Origin: Acidimicrobiales bacterium
GTDB taxonomy: Bacteria; Actinomycetota; Acidimicrobiia; Acidimicrobiales; JAUJNH01
Assembly (NCBI GenBank): GCA_030448245.1
Contig: JAUJNH010000011.1
Coordinates: 1 to 54,779, forward strand
Length of the DNA stretch: 54,779 nucleotides
Reading direction: 5' to 3'
Under the pieces are notes generated by a model. It was given only the letters and a program-made list of their open reading frames with translations. It had not been told where the DNA came from and ran no database searches. This document shows positions 34,811 to 42,831 of this stretch, one piece after another. Within the stretch, counting starts at the first letter, position 1. Each line of letters begins with the position of its first letter. The position numbers and the translations under genes were made by a program.

Positions 34811-35530
34811 GTGAGGAGTGAACGGCGACGCCGGATCCTCGACCAGCTGCGGGGCGACGGGACGGGGGAACCGACGGAAAGGTTGTGTCAGGTGTGCGCC
34901 GACGTCGTCGGGGTCACCGGCGCGGGGATCATGCTCATGGCAGGTGACGTCCCCCAAGGGTCGGTCTGCGCCACCGACGAGGTGAGCGCCCTCATCGAGG
35001 AGGTGCAGTACGCGCTTGGCGAGGGGCCCTGCGTCGACGCCTACCGCACTGACCGACCCGTCTCCGAGCCGGATCTGGCGACCCCTCAGACGTCCCGGTG
35101 GGTCGGCTTCAGCGGCGCAGCGGTCGAGGCTGGCGTGCGGGCCGTGTTCGGCTACCCCCTTCAAGTAGGTGCCGTTCGCCTCGGAGCGCTCAACCTGTAC
35201 CGCCGCACACCCGGACCGCTCAGCGGGGATCAGCACGCCGACGCACTGGTCATGGCCGACATCACCGCCGAAGCCATCATCGGCCTTCAGGCCAACGCCC
35301 CCCCGGGGAAGCTGGCCGCCGAGCTGGAGGCCGGCAGCGACTTCCAGTACGTCATCCACCAAGCCACCGGCATGGTTGCCGCGCAGCTCGACATCAGCGT
35401 CGGCCAGGCCCTGATCCGCCTGAAAGCCCACTCGTTCGGCAACGACCGCCCCCTCAAGGACGTCGCCCGAGACGTCGTCGCCAGGAAGCTGCGCTTCGAC
35501 ACCCCGACCGAACGGGATCCGCGCCACTGA
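34811..35530 (+). CDS. GAF-ANTAR regulator 2
   Basis: 239 residues from GTG 34811; the longer open frame upstream is not protein-like. GAF domain: LCQVCADVVGVTGAGIMLMA, ALGEGPCVDAYRTDRPVSEP and AVFGYPLQVGAVRLGALNLY. ANTAR: FQYVIHQATGMVAAQLDISV, GQALIRLKAHSFGNDRPLKD and VARDVVARKLRF. Here the ANTAR first helix has HQATGMVAAQL, the arrangement typical of actinobacterial RNA-binding members. It lies between two oppositely oriented paralogues. Sequence divergence between the paralogues is high, so they probably receive different signals. No target hairpins were identified with confidence. Confidence 0.92.
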   Translation: MRSERRRRILDQLRGDGTGEPTERLCQVCADVVGVTGAGIMLMAGDVPQGSVCATDEVSALIEEVQYALGEGPCVDAYRTDRPVSEPDLATPQTSRWVGFSGAAVEAGVRAVFGYPLQVGAVRLGALNLYRRTPGPLSGDQHADALVMADITAEAIIGLQANAPPGKLAAELEAGSDFQYVIHQATGMVAAQLDISVGQALIRLKAHSFGNDRPLKDVARDVVARKLRFDTPTERDPRH

Positions 35531-35590
35531 TCATCGAGTCGCCCCGGGCGCCATAGGGCGTTCGGACGAGACCGGCAGCCAGTACCGAGC

Positions 35591-36340
35591 TCAGGACGGC
35601 GGCGGGCCCGTCGCCGGGGACTCCCCGGTGTCGACCAGGTTCTGGGCGACGTCCCTGAGCTTGATGTTGAGGTGCTGGGAGGCTCGGCGCAGGATGTCGA
35701 AGGCCTGGTTGGCGGTGACGCGTTCGCGTTCGATCAGGATGCCTTGGGCTTGGCCGATGAGCGCCCGGGTGAGGAGGGCGCCCTGCAGGTTGTCGAGTCG
35801 TTGGGTCTCCACGTCGTGGGCCTGAGCGGTGGAGAGCGCTTGTCCAGCCAGTCCGGCGAGAAGCAGTCCCTTGGCTCGATCGATGACGCCGAAGGCCTGT
35901 GGGTAGCGGGCGTACAGGTTGAGGGCGCCCTTCGTCCCTCTGGCTGACAGGTTCAAGGCCAGAACGCTGCGGACCCCGGCCGCCGTCGCTCCGGGCCCGT
36001 ACAGGGGCCAGCGGGTGTCGTCAGCGAGGTCGTCGGCGTACAGGGTGCTGTGGTCGGCGACGGCGTCGAGGCAGGGGCCTTGCTCGTAGCGGTGCTGGAG
36101 GGCGTCGACCTCGATCACGATCGGGTCGGTGTGCGCCGGGGTGGTGACTGCACCGTCCTCGAGGAGGAAGATCCCGGCGAAGTCGCAGCCATCGATGGTT
36201 TCGACGGCCAGCTCGACCACTCGTTGGAGGGTGTCGGCGACGGCTCCGGCCGAGAACAGGATTTGGGCGGACTCGGTGAACCTGTCGGTGAGCTCCTGGG
36301 TGAAATCCTCGTGGGTGCGGGACGAATCCGCCTCGGCCAT
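35591..36340 (-). CDS. GAF-ANTAR regulator 3
   Basis: 249 residues. GAF domain about 20-165: LAVETIDGCDFAGIFLLEDG, HRYEQGPCLDAVADHSTLYA and GVRSVLALNLSARGTKGALN. ANTAR about 180-235: LTRALIGQAQGILIERERVT, NQAFDILRRASQHLNIKLRD and VAQNLVDTG. GGAG lies six bases upstream of the ATG at 36338-36340. The 305-base divergent region to the STAS-GAF-ANTAR gene contains the motif pair described at 36430-36513. All ANTAR contact residues appear conserved, so RNA binding is plausible. Confidence 0.92.
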   Translation of the reverse strand: MAEADSSRTHEDFTQELTDRFTESAQILFSAGAVADTLQRVVELAVETIDGCDFAGIFLLEDGAVTTPAHTDPIVIEVDALQHRYEQGPCLDAVADHSTLYADDLADDTRWPLYGPGATAAGVRSVLALNLSARGTKGALNLYARYPQAFGVIDRAKGLLLAGLAGQALSTAQAHDVETQRLDNLQGALLTRALIGQAQGILIERERVTANQAFDILRRASQHLNIKLRDVAQNLVDTGESPATGPPPS

Positions 36341-36645
36341 GCCCGTCTCCAGTCCTGACGCTGTCTGCCCATCGTACGTCGGAGGAGGACCTCCGCCCTA
36401 ACGGCGAGGTTTGGGGTAGGGTGAGCGTCGCCTTCGACAGCGAGGGTTCCGTGGGTGGCTTCGGCGCCCGGTGCAACTGGAGGTCGCGACTTCGTGTCGA
36501 GCCCCTCGCTGTCGGTCAGCGGCGGTCGGCTGCGTCGGTGGGTGCCCCCCCGCCCCCGCACGCTTGCCACTGCCGATGATCGATCAAGGATGCGCCGAGC
36601 GCCGAGCCCCTCCGGCGGGCCGTTGCCTTCTGGGCTGAGAGCGCC
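36341..36645. other. 305-base divergent regulatory region with paired GACAGCGAGGG motifs
   Basis: No gene. It contains two head-to-head copies of GACAGCGAGGG: one on the plus strand at 36436-36446, facing the STAS-GAF-ANTAR gene, and one on the minus strand at 36503-36513, facing GAF-ANTAR 3. The same arrangement recurs at 39965-40037. Confidence 0.5.
36430..36513. promoter_or_regulatory. Inverted motif pair GACAGCGAGGG / CCCTCGCTGTC (site A)
   Basis: Perfect 11-bp inverted copies (36436-36446 and 36503-36513) separated by 56 bases in the divergent region. Extended to 36430-36448, the plus-strand copy matches the complement of 40025-40043 at 18 of 19 positions. A shared operator or alternative-sigma promoter element is the simplest reading; its factor is unknown. 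Confidence 0.5.
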
Positions 36646-37752
36646 GTGGTGACCCGCGGCGATGACCGCCTCGGGCAGCTCGAGGTCACGATCAGCTTCG
36701 GAGAGGACGAGGTCGTCGTCGGCGTCAACGGTGAGGTTGATCTCGCCACCGCCGCTGACCTCGGCGCGGCTCTGACCGCCGCTCTCGAACGCGGGTCCCC
36801 GGCGGTCGTCGATCTGACTGCCACGCGCTTCATGGGGGTGGCTGGTCTCAGGGTTCTGGAGATCGGCGCGGAGCAGTTGGCCGCTCGCGGTCGCCGGCTG
36901 ACGATCCGGTCGCCGTCGGTTCTCGTCTCACGGATGCTCGACATCACGGGGCTGGTCGACATTCTGAATGTCGAGGGCGCCGGTGAGGGCCCTACAGCTG
37001 CCAGCACCAGTGCTGGAGGCCTCAACGGGCACCTGCGAAAGGTCTCGGCCATCCCGGCCGATGATGACGTCGTTGACGGGGCGTTGGGACTGCTGGTGGC
37101 CCTGGCCAGAGCCACGGTGGGCGGCGCCGACGGGGTGAGCGTTTCGATGCGCCGTCGCGGTCACCTCACTTCGGTGGCGGCCACTGACCAGGCGATCCTG
37201 GAGCTGGACGCACTTCAGTACGCCAACGCTGAAGGTCCCTGTGTGGACGCCGCTATCGAGGGACGTCGGTTTCACGCAGAGGCCCTCGACCACGAGAACC
37301 GCTGGCCGGCGTTCACACCCCAGGCCCGGGCCCGAGGCATCAACGCCATACTTTCGTCGCCCCTGGTGGCCGAGGATCGACCAGTCGGCTCGCTCAACAT
37401 CTACTCCCGCACAGCCTCGGCGTTCACCGTGAAGGACCAGGAGCTGGCCTCCATGTTCGTCACCGAAACGTCGCGGCTCCTGGGCCACGCCGGGGTGGGT
37501 GTGACCGACGACCAGCTCTCCGAACGGCTGACGCGGGCGCTGCAGACCCGGCGAAGCATCGCTCAGGCCCAAGGCGTGCTCATGGAGCGCAAGGGCATCG
37601 GACCAGACGAGGCGTACACCCTGCTCCGCAGGTTCTCACGGGAGACGAACCAGCCTCTCAGCGAGCGGGCCGCCGACATCGCGGGCTCCACCCGGCGGCT
37701 CCCCTCGTCTGTCGTACACGAGCAGAAGGAGGGTCCGTGGCTCGCCAGCTGA
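36646..37752 (+). CDS. STAS-GAF-ANTAR three-domain regulator
   Basis: 368 residues from GTG 36646. STAS domain (about 10-105): VVGVNGEVDLATAADLGAAL, VVDLTATRFMGVAGLRVLEI and a C-terminal VDILNVE strand. GAF (about 140-285): ATDQAILELDALQYANAEGP followed by CVDAAIEGRRFHAEALDHEN and LSSPLVAEDRPVGSLNIYSR. ANTAR (about 298-352): LQTRRSIAQAQGVLMERKGI and DEAYTLLRRFSRETNQPLSE. Fusion of a partner-switching STAS domain to an RNA-binding ANTAR output is unusual and suggests crosstalk between the anti-sigma network and antitermination. In STAS the usual Ser/Thr site reads FMGVAG, without Ser, so it may bind constitutively. The gene overlaps the next one by 16 bases. Confidence 0.92.
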   Translation: MVTRGDDRLGQLEVTISFGEDEVVVGVNGEVDLATAADLGAALTAALERGSPAVVDLTATRFMGVAGLRVLEIGAEQLAARGRRLTIRSPSVLVSRMLDITGLVDILNVEGAGEGPTAASTSAGGLNGHLRKVSAIPADDDVVDGALGLLVALARATVGGADGVSVSMRRRGHLTSVAATDQAILELDALQYANAEGPCVDAAIEGRRFHAEALDHENRWPAFTPQARARGINAILSSPLVAEDRPVGSLNIYSRTASAFTVKDQELASMFVTETSRLLGHAGVGVTDDQLSERLTRALQTRRSIAQAQGVLMERKGIGPDEAYTLLRRFSRETNQPLSERAADIAGSTRRLPSSVVHEQKEGPWLAS

Positions 37753-38009
37753 GCGATGGCTTGGACCGGGCCCGCCGCGATGCCGGGCTCTCTCACGGCG
37801 AGCTGTGGATGCGGTACTTCGAGCTGGGTGGCATGAGCACCGCCCTCCAGCTCGAGGCCTTCCTCTACGGCGCTCTCCGGCCCACCGCCAACGACTACGA
37901 CGTCGTCGCTCACGCCCTCAACGAGCGCTTCGTCGAGCTGGGCGGCAACCATCCCGTCGCCTACTCCGAGGACGAGATCGACGCACTCGAGGAGGAAGCC
38001 ACTCCATGA
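37737..38009 (+). CDS. Hypothetical 90-residue helical acidic protein
   Basis: 90 residues from GTG 37737, overlapping the end of the STAS-GAF-ANTAR gene by 16 bases and overlapping the TPR gene start as ATGA, so all three are translationally coupled. The sequence is mostly helical: LSDGLDRARRDAGLSHGELW, MRYFELGGMSTALQLEAFLY, GALRPTANDYDVVAHALNER. The C-terminus is acidic (SEDEIDALEEEA). It has the feel of a small DNA-binding-like or adaptor fold (DUF-type, common after ANTAR genes in actinobacteria), but I cannot name it. Tight coupling suggests a stoichiometric partner of its neighbours. Confidence 0.75.
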   Translation: MARQLSDGLDRARRDAGLSHGELWMRYFELGGMSTALQLEAFLYGALRPTANDYDVVAHALNERFVELGGNHPVAYSEDEIDALEEEATP

Positions 38010-39232
38010 CCCAGGAGGTCGACCCAGCCGCGGCCGCCGCCATGGTCGGTGGCGTCTCGCCAAGCGCCCCCTCCGCGCTTCCGGCGGGCCCCCAGCCCGT
38101 GCGAGCCGCCGTCGCCGTCGCCGTCGCCGAGGAGGCGGTGGCCGAATGCCGGAGTCTGGCCACGGTCGACCCGGCCGTGCACAACCCAGCGCTGACCCTG
38201 TCGCTCAACACCCTGTCGATCCGCCTCGCCGAAGCGGGCCGGATCGACGAGGGACGGGCCGTCATCGAAGAGGCCGTCCGCTTGTCCCGCCAACTGGCCG
38301 CCGCCGACCCGGCCTCAGCTGAAGCAGGGCTCGCCAGATCCCTCAACACCCTGTCCAACCGCCTGGCCGACACCGGGCGGCATGGCGAGGCCTTGACCGC
38401 GATCGAGGAGGCGGTCGCCATGTACCGCCGGTTGGCTGACACCAGCGCCGCCACCTTCGAACCTGCCGTGGCCGCCGTGCTCAACAACCTGTCGACCCGG
38501 CTGGGCGAGGCAGGCCGGGGCGGTGAAGCGCTCAGTGCCGCAGAGGAAGCGGTCGCCTTGTACCGCCGGCTGAGTGTCGTCGACCCTGCGAGCTTCGAGC
38601 CTGGCGTGGCCGCCTCGCTGAGCAACCTGTCGAACCGGCTGGCCGACCTTGGACGGGACGAGGAGGCGCGGGGTGCCATCGATGAAGCGGTGGCCCTCAA
38701 CCGGCGCCTCGTTGCCGTCGACGCCCGCGCCCACCAGCCAGCCCTGGCCGCCGCCCTCAACAACCTGTCAGCGCGGCCGGCGGCCACCGGCCGTGGCGGC
38801 GAGGGGCGGGCAGCCAGTGAGGAGGCAGTCGCCCTGTACCGCAGGTTGGCGGCCGAGAGTCCCGGCGCCTTCCAGCCGGCGCTGGCCACCGCCCTCAACA
38901 ACCTGTCGGTGCACCGGGCGGAGGCGGGTCGTGGCGACGCAGGCCGGGCCGCCATCGAGGAGGCGGCAGCCATGTACCGCCGGCTCTCAGCAGCCAACCC
39001 CGCCGCCTACCGGTCCGCCTTGGCCGACGTCCTCGGCAACCTGTCGGTGCTGGCCGAACCGGGGCGGCGCAACCACGCCTCTCCATCCGCCAAGGGACGG
39101 AGCGCCGACCATCGATCGATCCCGCCTCTCGACCTGACCGGCAGCGCTGCAGGCCGAGCGGCTGGCTGCCGGCGGCCGATCAGGCCGGAGTATCAACGCC
39201 GCAACCCGAGAGGTCGCCACCACGCGGGTTGA
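38006..39232 (+). CDS. TPR-repeat protein with seven 46-residue units
   Basis: 408 residues from ATG 38006. After a 40-residue Ala/Pro lead come seven tandem TPR-like units with strict 46-residue spacing, each like EEAVALYRRL, then a linker with DPA, then LAAALNNLSxRLAEAGR. This is the kinesin-light-chain-type TPR form common in actinobacterial signalling proteins. There is no catalytic domain, so it is a protein-protein scaffold. The last 60 residues are basic and less ordered; the repeat signal ends at about residue 355. It is coupled to the small protein upstream and convergent with the ECF sigma gene 81 bases away. Confidence 0.9.
   Translation: MTQEVDPAAAAAMVGGVSPSAPSALPAGPQPVRAAVAVAVAEEAVAECRSLATVDPAVHNPALTLSLNTLSIRLAEAGRIDEGRAVIEEAVRLSRQLAAADPASAEAGLARSLNTLSNRLADTGRHGEALTAIEEAVAMYRRLADTSAATFEPAVAAVLNNLSTRLGEAGRGGEALSAAEEAVALYRRLSVVDPASFEPGVAASLSNLSNRLADLGRDEEARGAIDEAVALNRRLVAVDARAHQPALAAALNNLSARPAATGRGGEGRAASEEAVALYRRLAAESPGAFQPALATALNNLSVHRAEAGRGDAGRAAIEEAAAMYRRLSAANPAAYRSALADVLGNLSVLAEPGRRNHASPSAKGRSADHRSIPPLDLTGSAAGRAAGCRRPIRPEYQRRNPRGRHHAG
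38126..39060 (+). repeat. Seven tandem 138-bp coding repeats (TPR units)
   Basis: Equivalent codons of each unit fall at 38126, 38264, 38402, 38540, 38678, 38816 and 38954, exactly 138 bases apart. The DNA units are clearly related but not identical, and the spacing shows no indel across seven units. Confidence 0.85.
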
Positions 39233-39313
39233 TCTATCGCGTCGACTACCGCAACAGGGCCAGCTCGGCCGCGGAGGGAGCCGCGACCATCGGGGCGTCG
39301 ATGCACAGCACCA

Positions 39314-39917
39314 TCAGTGGCCAGCACGGCGGGCACGGCCTCCGTCGCCGCCGAGCTCGGTGAGCAACGGGTGGAGCCGCTGGAGACCGCTTCTGATCCT
39401 GGCCTTGATCGTACCTTCGGGCACCTCCAGCCACCTCGCAGTCGCCCGGTAGCTGCGCTGCTCGAAGAACGAGGAGATGATCGCCTCTCGTTCGTTGACC
39501 GGCAGGCCGGCAACCGCGATCCGCACCCTCGCCGCGACCTCACCACCGAGCAGGCGATCCTCCACCCCCACCGGCACCGGCGACGCAGCCGCGTCGACCT
39601 TCTGCTCCCGGGCCAGCCGGGCGGTCTCGCTCCGCACCAGATCGACCGCCTTGTTGTGGGCCAGGACCAGCAGGAAGGAGCGCAGCGAACCTCGGTTCGG
39701 GTCGAACCTGTCCGGGTCCCTCCACAAGGCCACGAAGACGTCCTGGGTGACATCGACGGCATGATCCGAGCCGCAGACCCGCCGAGCGATGGCGTTCACG
39801 GCCCCATGGTGGTCTCGGTACGCGTCGGCCAGACCTTCAGGTCCCGAGAGGTCGCACCCCTGTCTCCCGTCGGCCAACGCCGGGTCGGGACCCTCCCCAC
39901 GCTCCTTGACGCTCACC
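39314..39917 (-). CDS. ECF-type RNA polymerase sigma factor
   Basis: 200 residues from GTG 39915-39917. Region 2 (about 28-98): LADAYRDHHGAVNAIARRVC, DVTQDVFVALWRDPDRFDP and GSLRSFLLVLAHNKAVDLVR (the -10 recognition helix). Region 4 (about 135-190): LPVNEREAIISSFFEQRSYR followed by ATARWLEVPEGTIKARIRSG and LQRLHPLL. This is the SigK/SigL-like ECF19-type organisation. There is no obvious anti-sigma gene directly downstream: the next gene on this strand is absent and the TPR gene is convergent. The STAS/ATPase proteins of the island are candidates for its control (inference). A motif shared with the 36.4-kb region lies upstream of its start. Confidence 0.93.
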
Positions 39918-39964
39918 GGCAGCCACCCGGCACCACGGGCAGGCGAAGGGCCCCTGCGACGATC

Positions 39965-40043
39965 GACAGCGAGGGAGGTGGCACGACGTCCTTGCCATGA
40001 AGCGCCGGGCCGCCGGCACAACCTAACCCTCGCTGTAGAAGGC
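39965..40043. promoter_or_regulatory. Inverted motif pair GACAGCGAGGG / CCCTCGCTGTA (site B)
   Basis: GACAGCGAGGG at 39965-39975 faces the DUF5996 gene; its inverted partner CCCTCGCTGT at 40027-40036 faces the ECF sigma gene. The outer copy (40025-40043, read on the minus strand) matches the site A copy at 36430-36448 at 18 of 19 positions. This repeats the site A layout in a second divergent region. Confidence 0.5.
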
Positions 40044-40165
40044 AATCGGAACGTACCCCAGGTCGGTGCCTTCGGCAACCCACCTGATCGACCTTCAGAG
40101 CCTCCGATCGCAGCCAACCCAGCGGGCGACGAGAACGATACGGCCATCGGCCGGGCCAGCCGACT

Positions 40166-41101
40166 TTGCTCAGCTGGCGGGCCACCAAGGACACGCTGCA
40201 CCTGTGGAGCCAGATCGTCGGCAAGGTGAAGCTGGGGCTCACCCCGATGCGGAACCACTGGTGGAACGTCACCCTGAGACCCAGCGCTCGCGGCCTCACC
40301 ACCGGCCGCCTTCCCGCCACGAGCGGCAACCTCGAGCTCGAGATCGACCTCGTCGAGCACCGTCTCACCGCCCGCACCACCGAACGGACCGAGAGCTTCT
40401 CGCTTCCCGGGCTCTCGGTCGCCGCCTTCTACGCCCAGCTCGTCGACCTCCTCGCACGCCTCGACGTCCACGTCGACATGCGCGCCCAACCTTTCGGCGT
40501 GCCCATCGACGTTCCCTTCGCCGCTGACGACGAGCACGCCAGCTACGACACCGAGGCCGTCGGCCGCTACCTCGCCATCCTGCTGTGGAGCGCCGACGTG
40601 CTCGAGGACTTCGCGGGGTGGTTCTGCGGCAAGGCCAGCCCGGTCCAGCTGTTCTGGCACAGCTTCGATCTCGCGCACGGCCGGTTCTCGGGCCGGCGCG
40701 CTCCGGTGCCTGCAGAGGCCGATGTCGTCTCCGCCGAGGCCTACTCCCACGAGGTCATCAGCTTCGGCTTCTGGGCGGGCGACGACCGCACCACCTACCC
40801 CGCGTACTACTCCTACACCGCCCCGGAGCCGGACGGTCTCAGCGAACGAGCCCTGCGACCGGCGGCGGCGACGTGGGTCAGCCAGGCGACCGGGTCCCTC
40901 GCCATCCTCGCCTACGACGACGTCCGCACCGCTCCCGATCCGCGCCGCGCCCTGCTCGACTTCCTGCAGTCGGCGTATGAAGCCGGTGCCTCGCTGGCCG
41001 GATGGGACCTCGCCGACTCGGTGACGTCGTGGTGCCCGGTGCCGAGGGACCACCTGACCAGCCTCACCCTGCCGAGCCCCCCGGAGCCCACGCGACCATG
41101 A
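40166..41101 (+). CDS. DUF5996-family protein
   Basis: 311 residues starting at TTG 40166. It matches the DUF5996 layout: WRATKDTLHLWSQIVGKVKL at the N-terminus, PMRNHWWNVTLRPSARGLTT, a middle with LPGLSVAAFYAQLVDLLARL, and the conserved FWHSFDLAHGRFSGRRAP and YPAYYSYTAPEPDGLSE. It is soluble, with many Trp, Tyr and His residues, and has unknown function. The family N-terminus usually has a few more residues, which are not in frame here. The stop overlaps the start of the next gene (ATGA). It is divergent from the ECF sigma gene with the motif pair between them, so it may be part of that regulon (inference). Confidence 0.85.
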   Translation: MLSWRATKDTLHLWSQIVGKVKLGLTPMRNHWWNVTLRPSARGLTTGRLPATSGNLELEIDLVEHRLTARTTERTESFSLPGLSVAAFYAQLVDLLARLDVHVDMRAQPFGVPIDVPFAADDEHASYDTEAVGRYLAILLWSADVLEDFAGWFCGKASPVQLFWHSFDLAHGRFSGRRAPVPAEADVVSAEAYSHEVISFGFWAGDDRTTYPAYYSYTAPEPDGLSERALRPAAATWVSQATGSLAILAYDDVRTAPDPRRALLDFLQSAYEAGASLAGWDLADSVTSWCPVPRDHLTSLTLPSPPEPTRP

Positions 41102-41802
41102 CCGGCGCCGACGACTGGAACACCAAGATCATCGAGGAGTTCCGCGCCAACGGCGGCAGGGTCGGCGGCCAGTTCGAGGGAGCGCCGCTCCTCCTGCTGC
41201 ACACGATCGGTGCCCGCACGGGGAAGGAGCGGGTGAGCCCGATGATGTACCAGGACCTCGGCGGCGCCTTGGCCGTCTTCGCCTCGAAGGGCGGCGCGCC
41301 GACCGATCCGGCCTGGTACCGCAACCTCGTGGCCAACCCGGACGTCAAGGCCGAGGTCGGCGACGAGGTGCGCCCCTTCCGAGCGCGCGTCGCCACGGGC
41401 GACGAGCGCGAACGCATCTGGTCGACGCAGAAGGAGCGGTACCCCGGGTTCGCCGACTACGAGGCCCGAACCGACCGCCAGATACCGGTCGTCATCCTCG
41501 AGCCCGAGGAGCTACGTCCTCCGGTAGGGCTACCGGCGATGGGTGACGCCGGGGGACGTCTCCTCCAAGACGCGGGCGACGACGTCGACGCCCGAGCCGC
41601 GGCGGGCGTGGACCGCACGCTGCCGGTTGGCGCCGTTGCCCCGGGCCAGGATCGCGGTCACCAGCTCGGTCACCTCGTCGAAGTCGCCGTGGGCTTCGAG
41701 GCCCTCGCGCACGTGGTCGAGGAACTCGCCCACGACGGCGGCGGCCGGACGGGGTGCCGCGCTCACCTGGGAGACGAGCGTGGCGTCGAGGCCGTGGCGT
41801 GA
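41098..41802 (+). CDS. Ddn-type nitroreductase family (deazaflavin-dependent) protein with antisense C-terminal extension
   Basis: 234 codons from ATG 41098. The first about 140 residues match the actinobacterial deazaflavin-dependent nitroreductase (Ddn/FPOR-B) family: WNTKIIEEFRANGGRVGGQF, LLLLHTIGARTGKERVSPMM, FASKGGAPTDPAWYRNLVAN and a C-terminal QIPVVILE strand. They use cofactor F420 in related enzymes. After about 41520 the frame simply stays open into the convergent GCS2 gene for 273 bases, with composition mirroring that gene. A one-base slip near 41510 would give a stop at 41523-41525, so the natural end is likely about there. It is coupled by ATGA to the DUF5996 gene. Confidence 0.85.
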   Translation: MTGADDWNTKIIEEFRANGGRVGGQFEGAPLLLLHTIGARTGKERVSPMMYQDLGGALAVFASKGGAPTDPAWYRNLVANPDVKAEVGDEVRPFRARVATGDERERIWSTQKERYPGFADYEARTDRQIPVVILEPEELRPPVGLPAMGDAGGRLLQDAGDDVDARAAAGVDRTLPVGAVAPGQDRGHQLGHLVEVAVGFEALAHVVEELAHDGGGRTGCRAHLGDERGVEAVA

Positions 41803-42648
41803 GGCCCGCCACATGGCAGCGTCGAGCACCTCGTGGGGCGGTGCTGCCGGCGACCTCCCGGCCCGGACCTCGGCGGCCGCCGTCCAGGCCAGCGCCCGGA
41901 CGAGGCCGGCCATCGCCACCGCCTCGTCGGTGGTGAGGCACACGTCGCCGGCGCGGAACTCGAGGGTGGGGAAGCGCGAGGAAGGTCGGACGTACCAGTA
42001 GAGGAACGTGGCGTCCTCGATGGCCTCGATCTCCTGCAGCTTCGCTACCAGCGCGTCGAACTCTTCCCGGGTGGTCATCGCTGGTGGCATCCCGCAGGTC
42101 GGCCAGCGCTGCCACACCTGGGTGCGGTAGCTGGCGTACCCGGTGTCCGCGCCCTGCCAGAAGGGCGAGTTGGCCGAGAGGGCCAGCAGGACCGGGAGCC
42201 AGGGCCGGACCCTGGTCATCGCCCCGACGGCCAGATTCGGGTCGGCGATCCCCACGTGCACGTGGCACCCGCAGATCACCTGCTGACGGGCGATCAGCTG
42301 GTAGTTCTCGACCATCCGCCGGTACCGGTCTTTGCGCAGGTCGACCTGCTGGTCCTGCCACAGGCTGAACGGGTGGGTGCCGGCGGCGGCCACCCCGAAG
42401 CCCGTCTCCTCGGCCGCCTTCGACAGCTGGAGTCGAAGCGTGCTCAGGTGGTCCCGGACGTCGTCGAGGGTTCGGCACACCGGGGTGGCCACCTCGATCT
42501 GGCACAGGTTGAGCTCGGTGGTGACCGCGTCGCCCATCTGGCGTTTGGCGTGCGGCTCCAGCTGGTCGGACCGGGGGACCAGCGCGCCCGAGGACCCGTC
42601 GACGACGAGGTACTCCTCCTCGACGCCCAGCGTGAGGACGTCGCTCAC
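41530..42648 (-). CDS. GCS2-family carboxylate-amine ligase (YbdK / glutamate-cysteine ligase-like)
   Basis: 372 residues from GTG 42646-42648, normal length. GCS2 motifs: TLGVEEEYLVVDGSSGALVP, the Mg/ATP acidic pair of ELNLCQIEVATPVCRTLDD, VAAAGTHPFSLWQDQQVD, VICGCHVHVGIADPN and LALSANSPFWQGADTGYASY. The C-terminus has RHGLDATLV and NGANRQRAVHARRG. The family ligates the gamma-carboxyl of glutamate to an amine or cysteine; substrate cannot be told, and YbdK itself has only weak GCL activity. It is divergent from an ATP-grasp/AsnO pair resembling NAGGN synthesis, which suggests a glutamyl-peptide ligase role rather than glutathione or ergothioneine. Confidence 0.9.
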   Translation of the reverse strand: MSDVLTLGVEEEYLVVDGSSGALVPRSDQLEPHAKRQMGDAVTTELNLCQIEVATPVCRTLDDVRDHLSTLRLQLSKAAEETGFGVAAAGTHPFSLWQDQQVDLRKDRYRRMVENYQLIARQQVICGCHVHVGIADPNLAVGAMTRVRPWLPVLLALSANSPFWQGADTGYASYRTQVWQRWPTCGMPPAMTTREEFDALVAKLQEIEAIEDATFLYWYVRPSSRFPTLEFRAGDVCLTTDEAVAMAGLVRALAWTAAAEVRAGRSPAAPPHEVLDAAMWRASRHGLDATLVSQVSAAPRPAAAVVGEFLDHVREGLEAHGDFDEVTELVTAILARGNGANRQRAVHARRGSGVDVVARVLEETSPGVTHRR

Positions 42649-42831
42649 GACTCCGTTCCGCGGCTCGACACTCCCTCAACGCTGGACCCGCGGGTCGGTC
42701 CCGGTCAATCGCAGGCGACCGAAGTCACCCGTCCTTCACCGGTCTGAAACACGATCTTCACCGCTGTGGGCCAGGGTTGGCGCGTGCACGAGCGGTGCTA
42801 CAACCGCCACGTGGCGATCGAGGGGGGAGCG

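Noticed and set aside
41530..42648. Calling the GCS2 gene egtA or gshA
   Set aside because: No ergothioneine (egtB-D) or glutathione synthetase genes are adjacent; the ATP-grasp neighbour is of the NAGGN type, so a specific name would be a guess.
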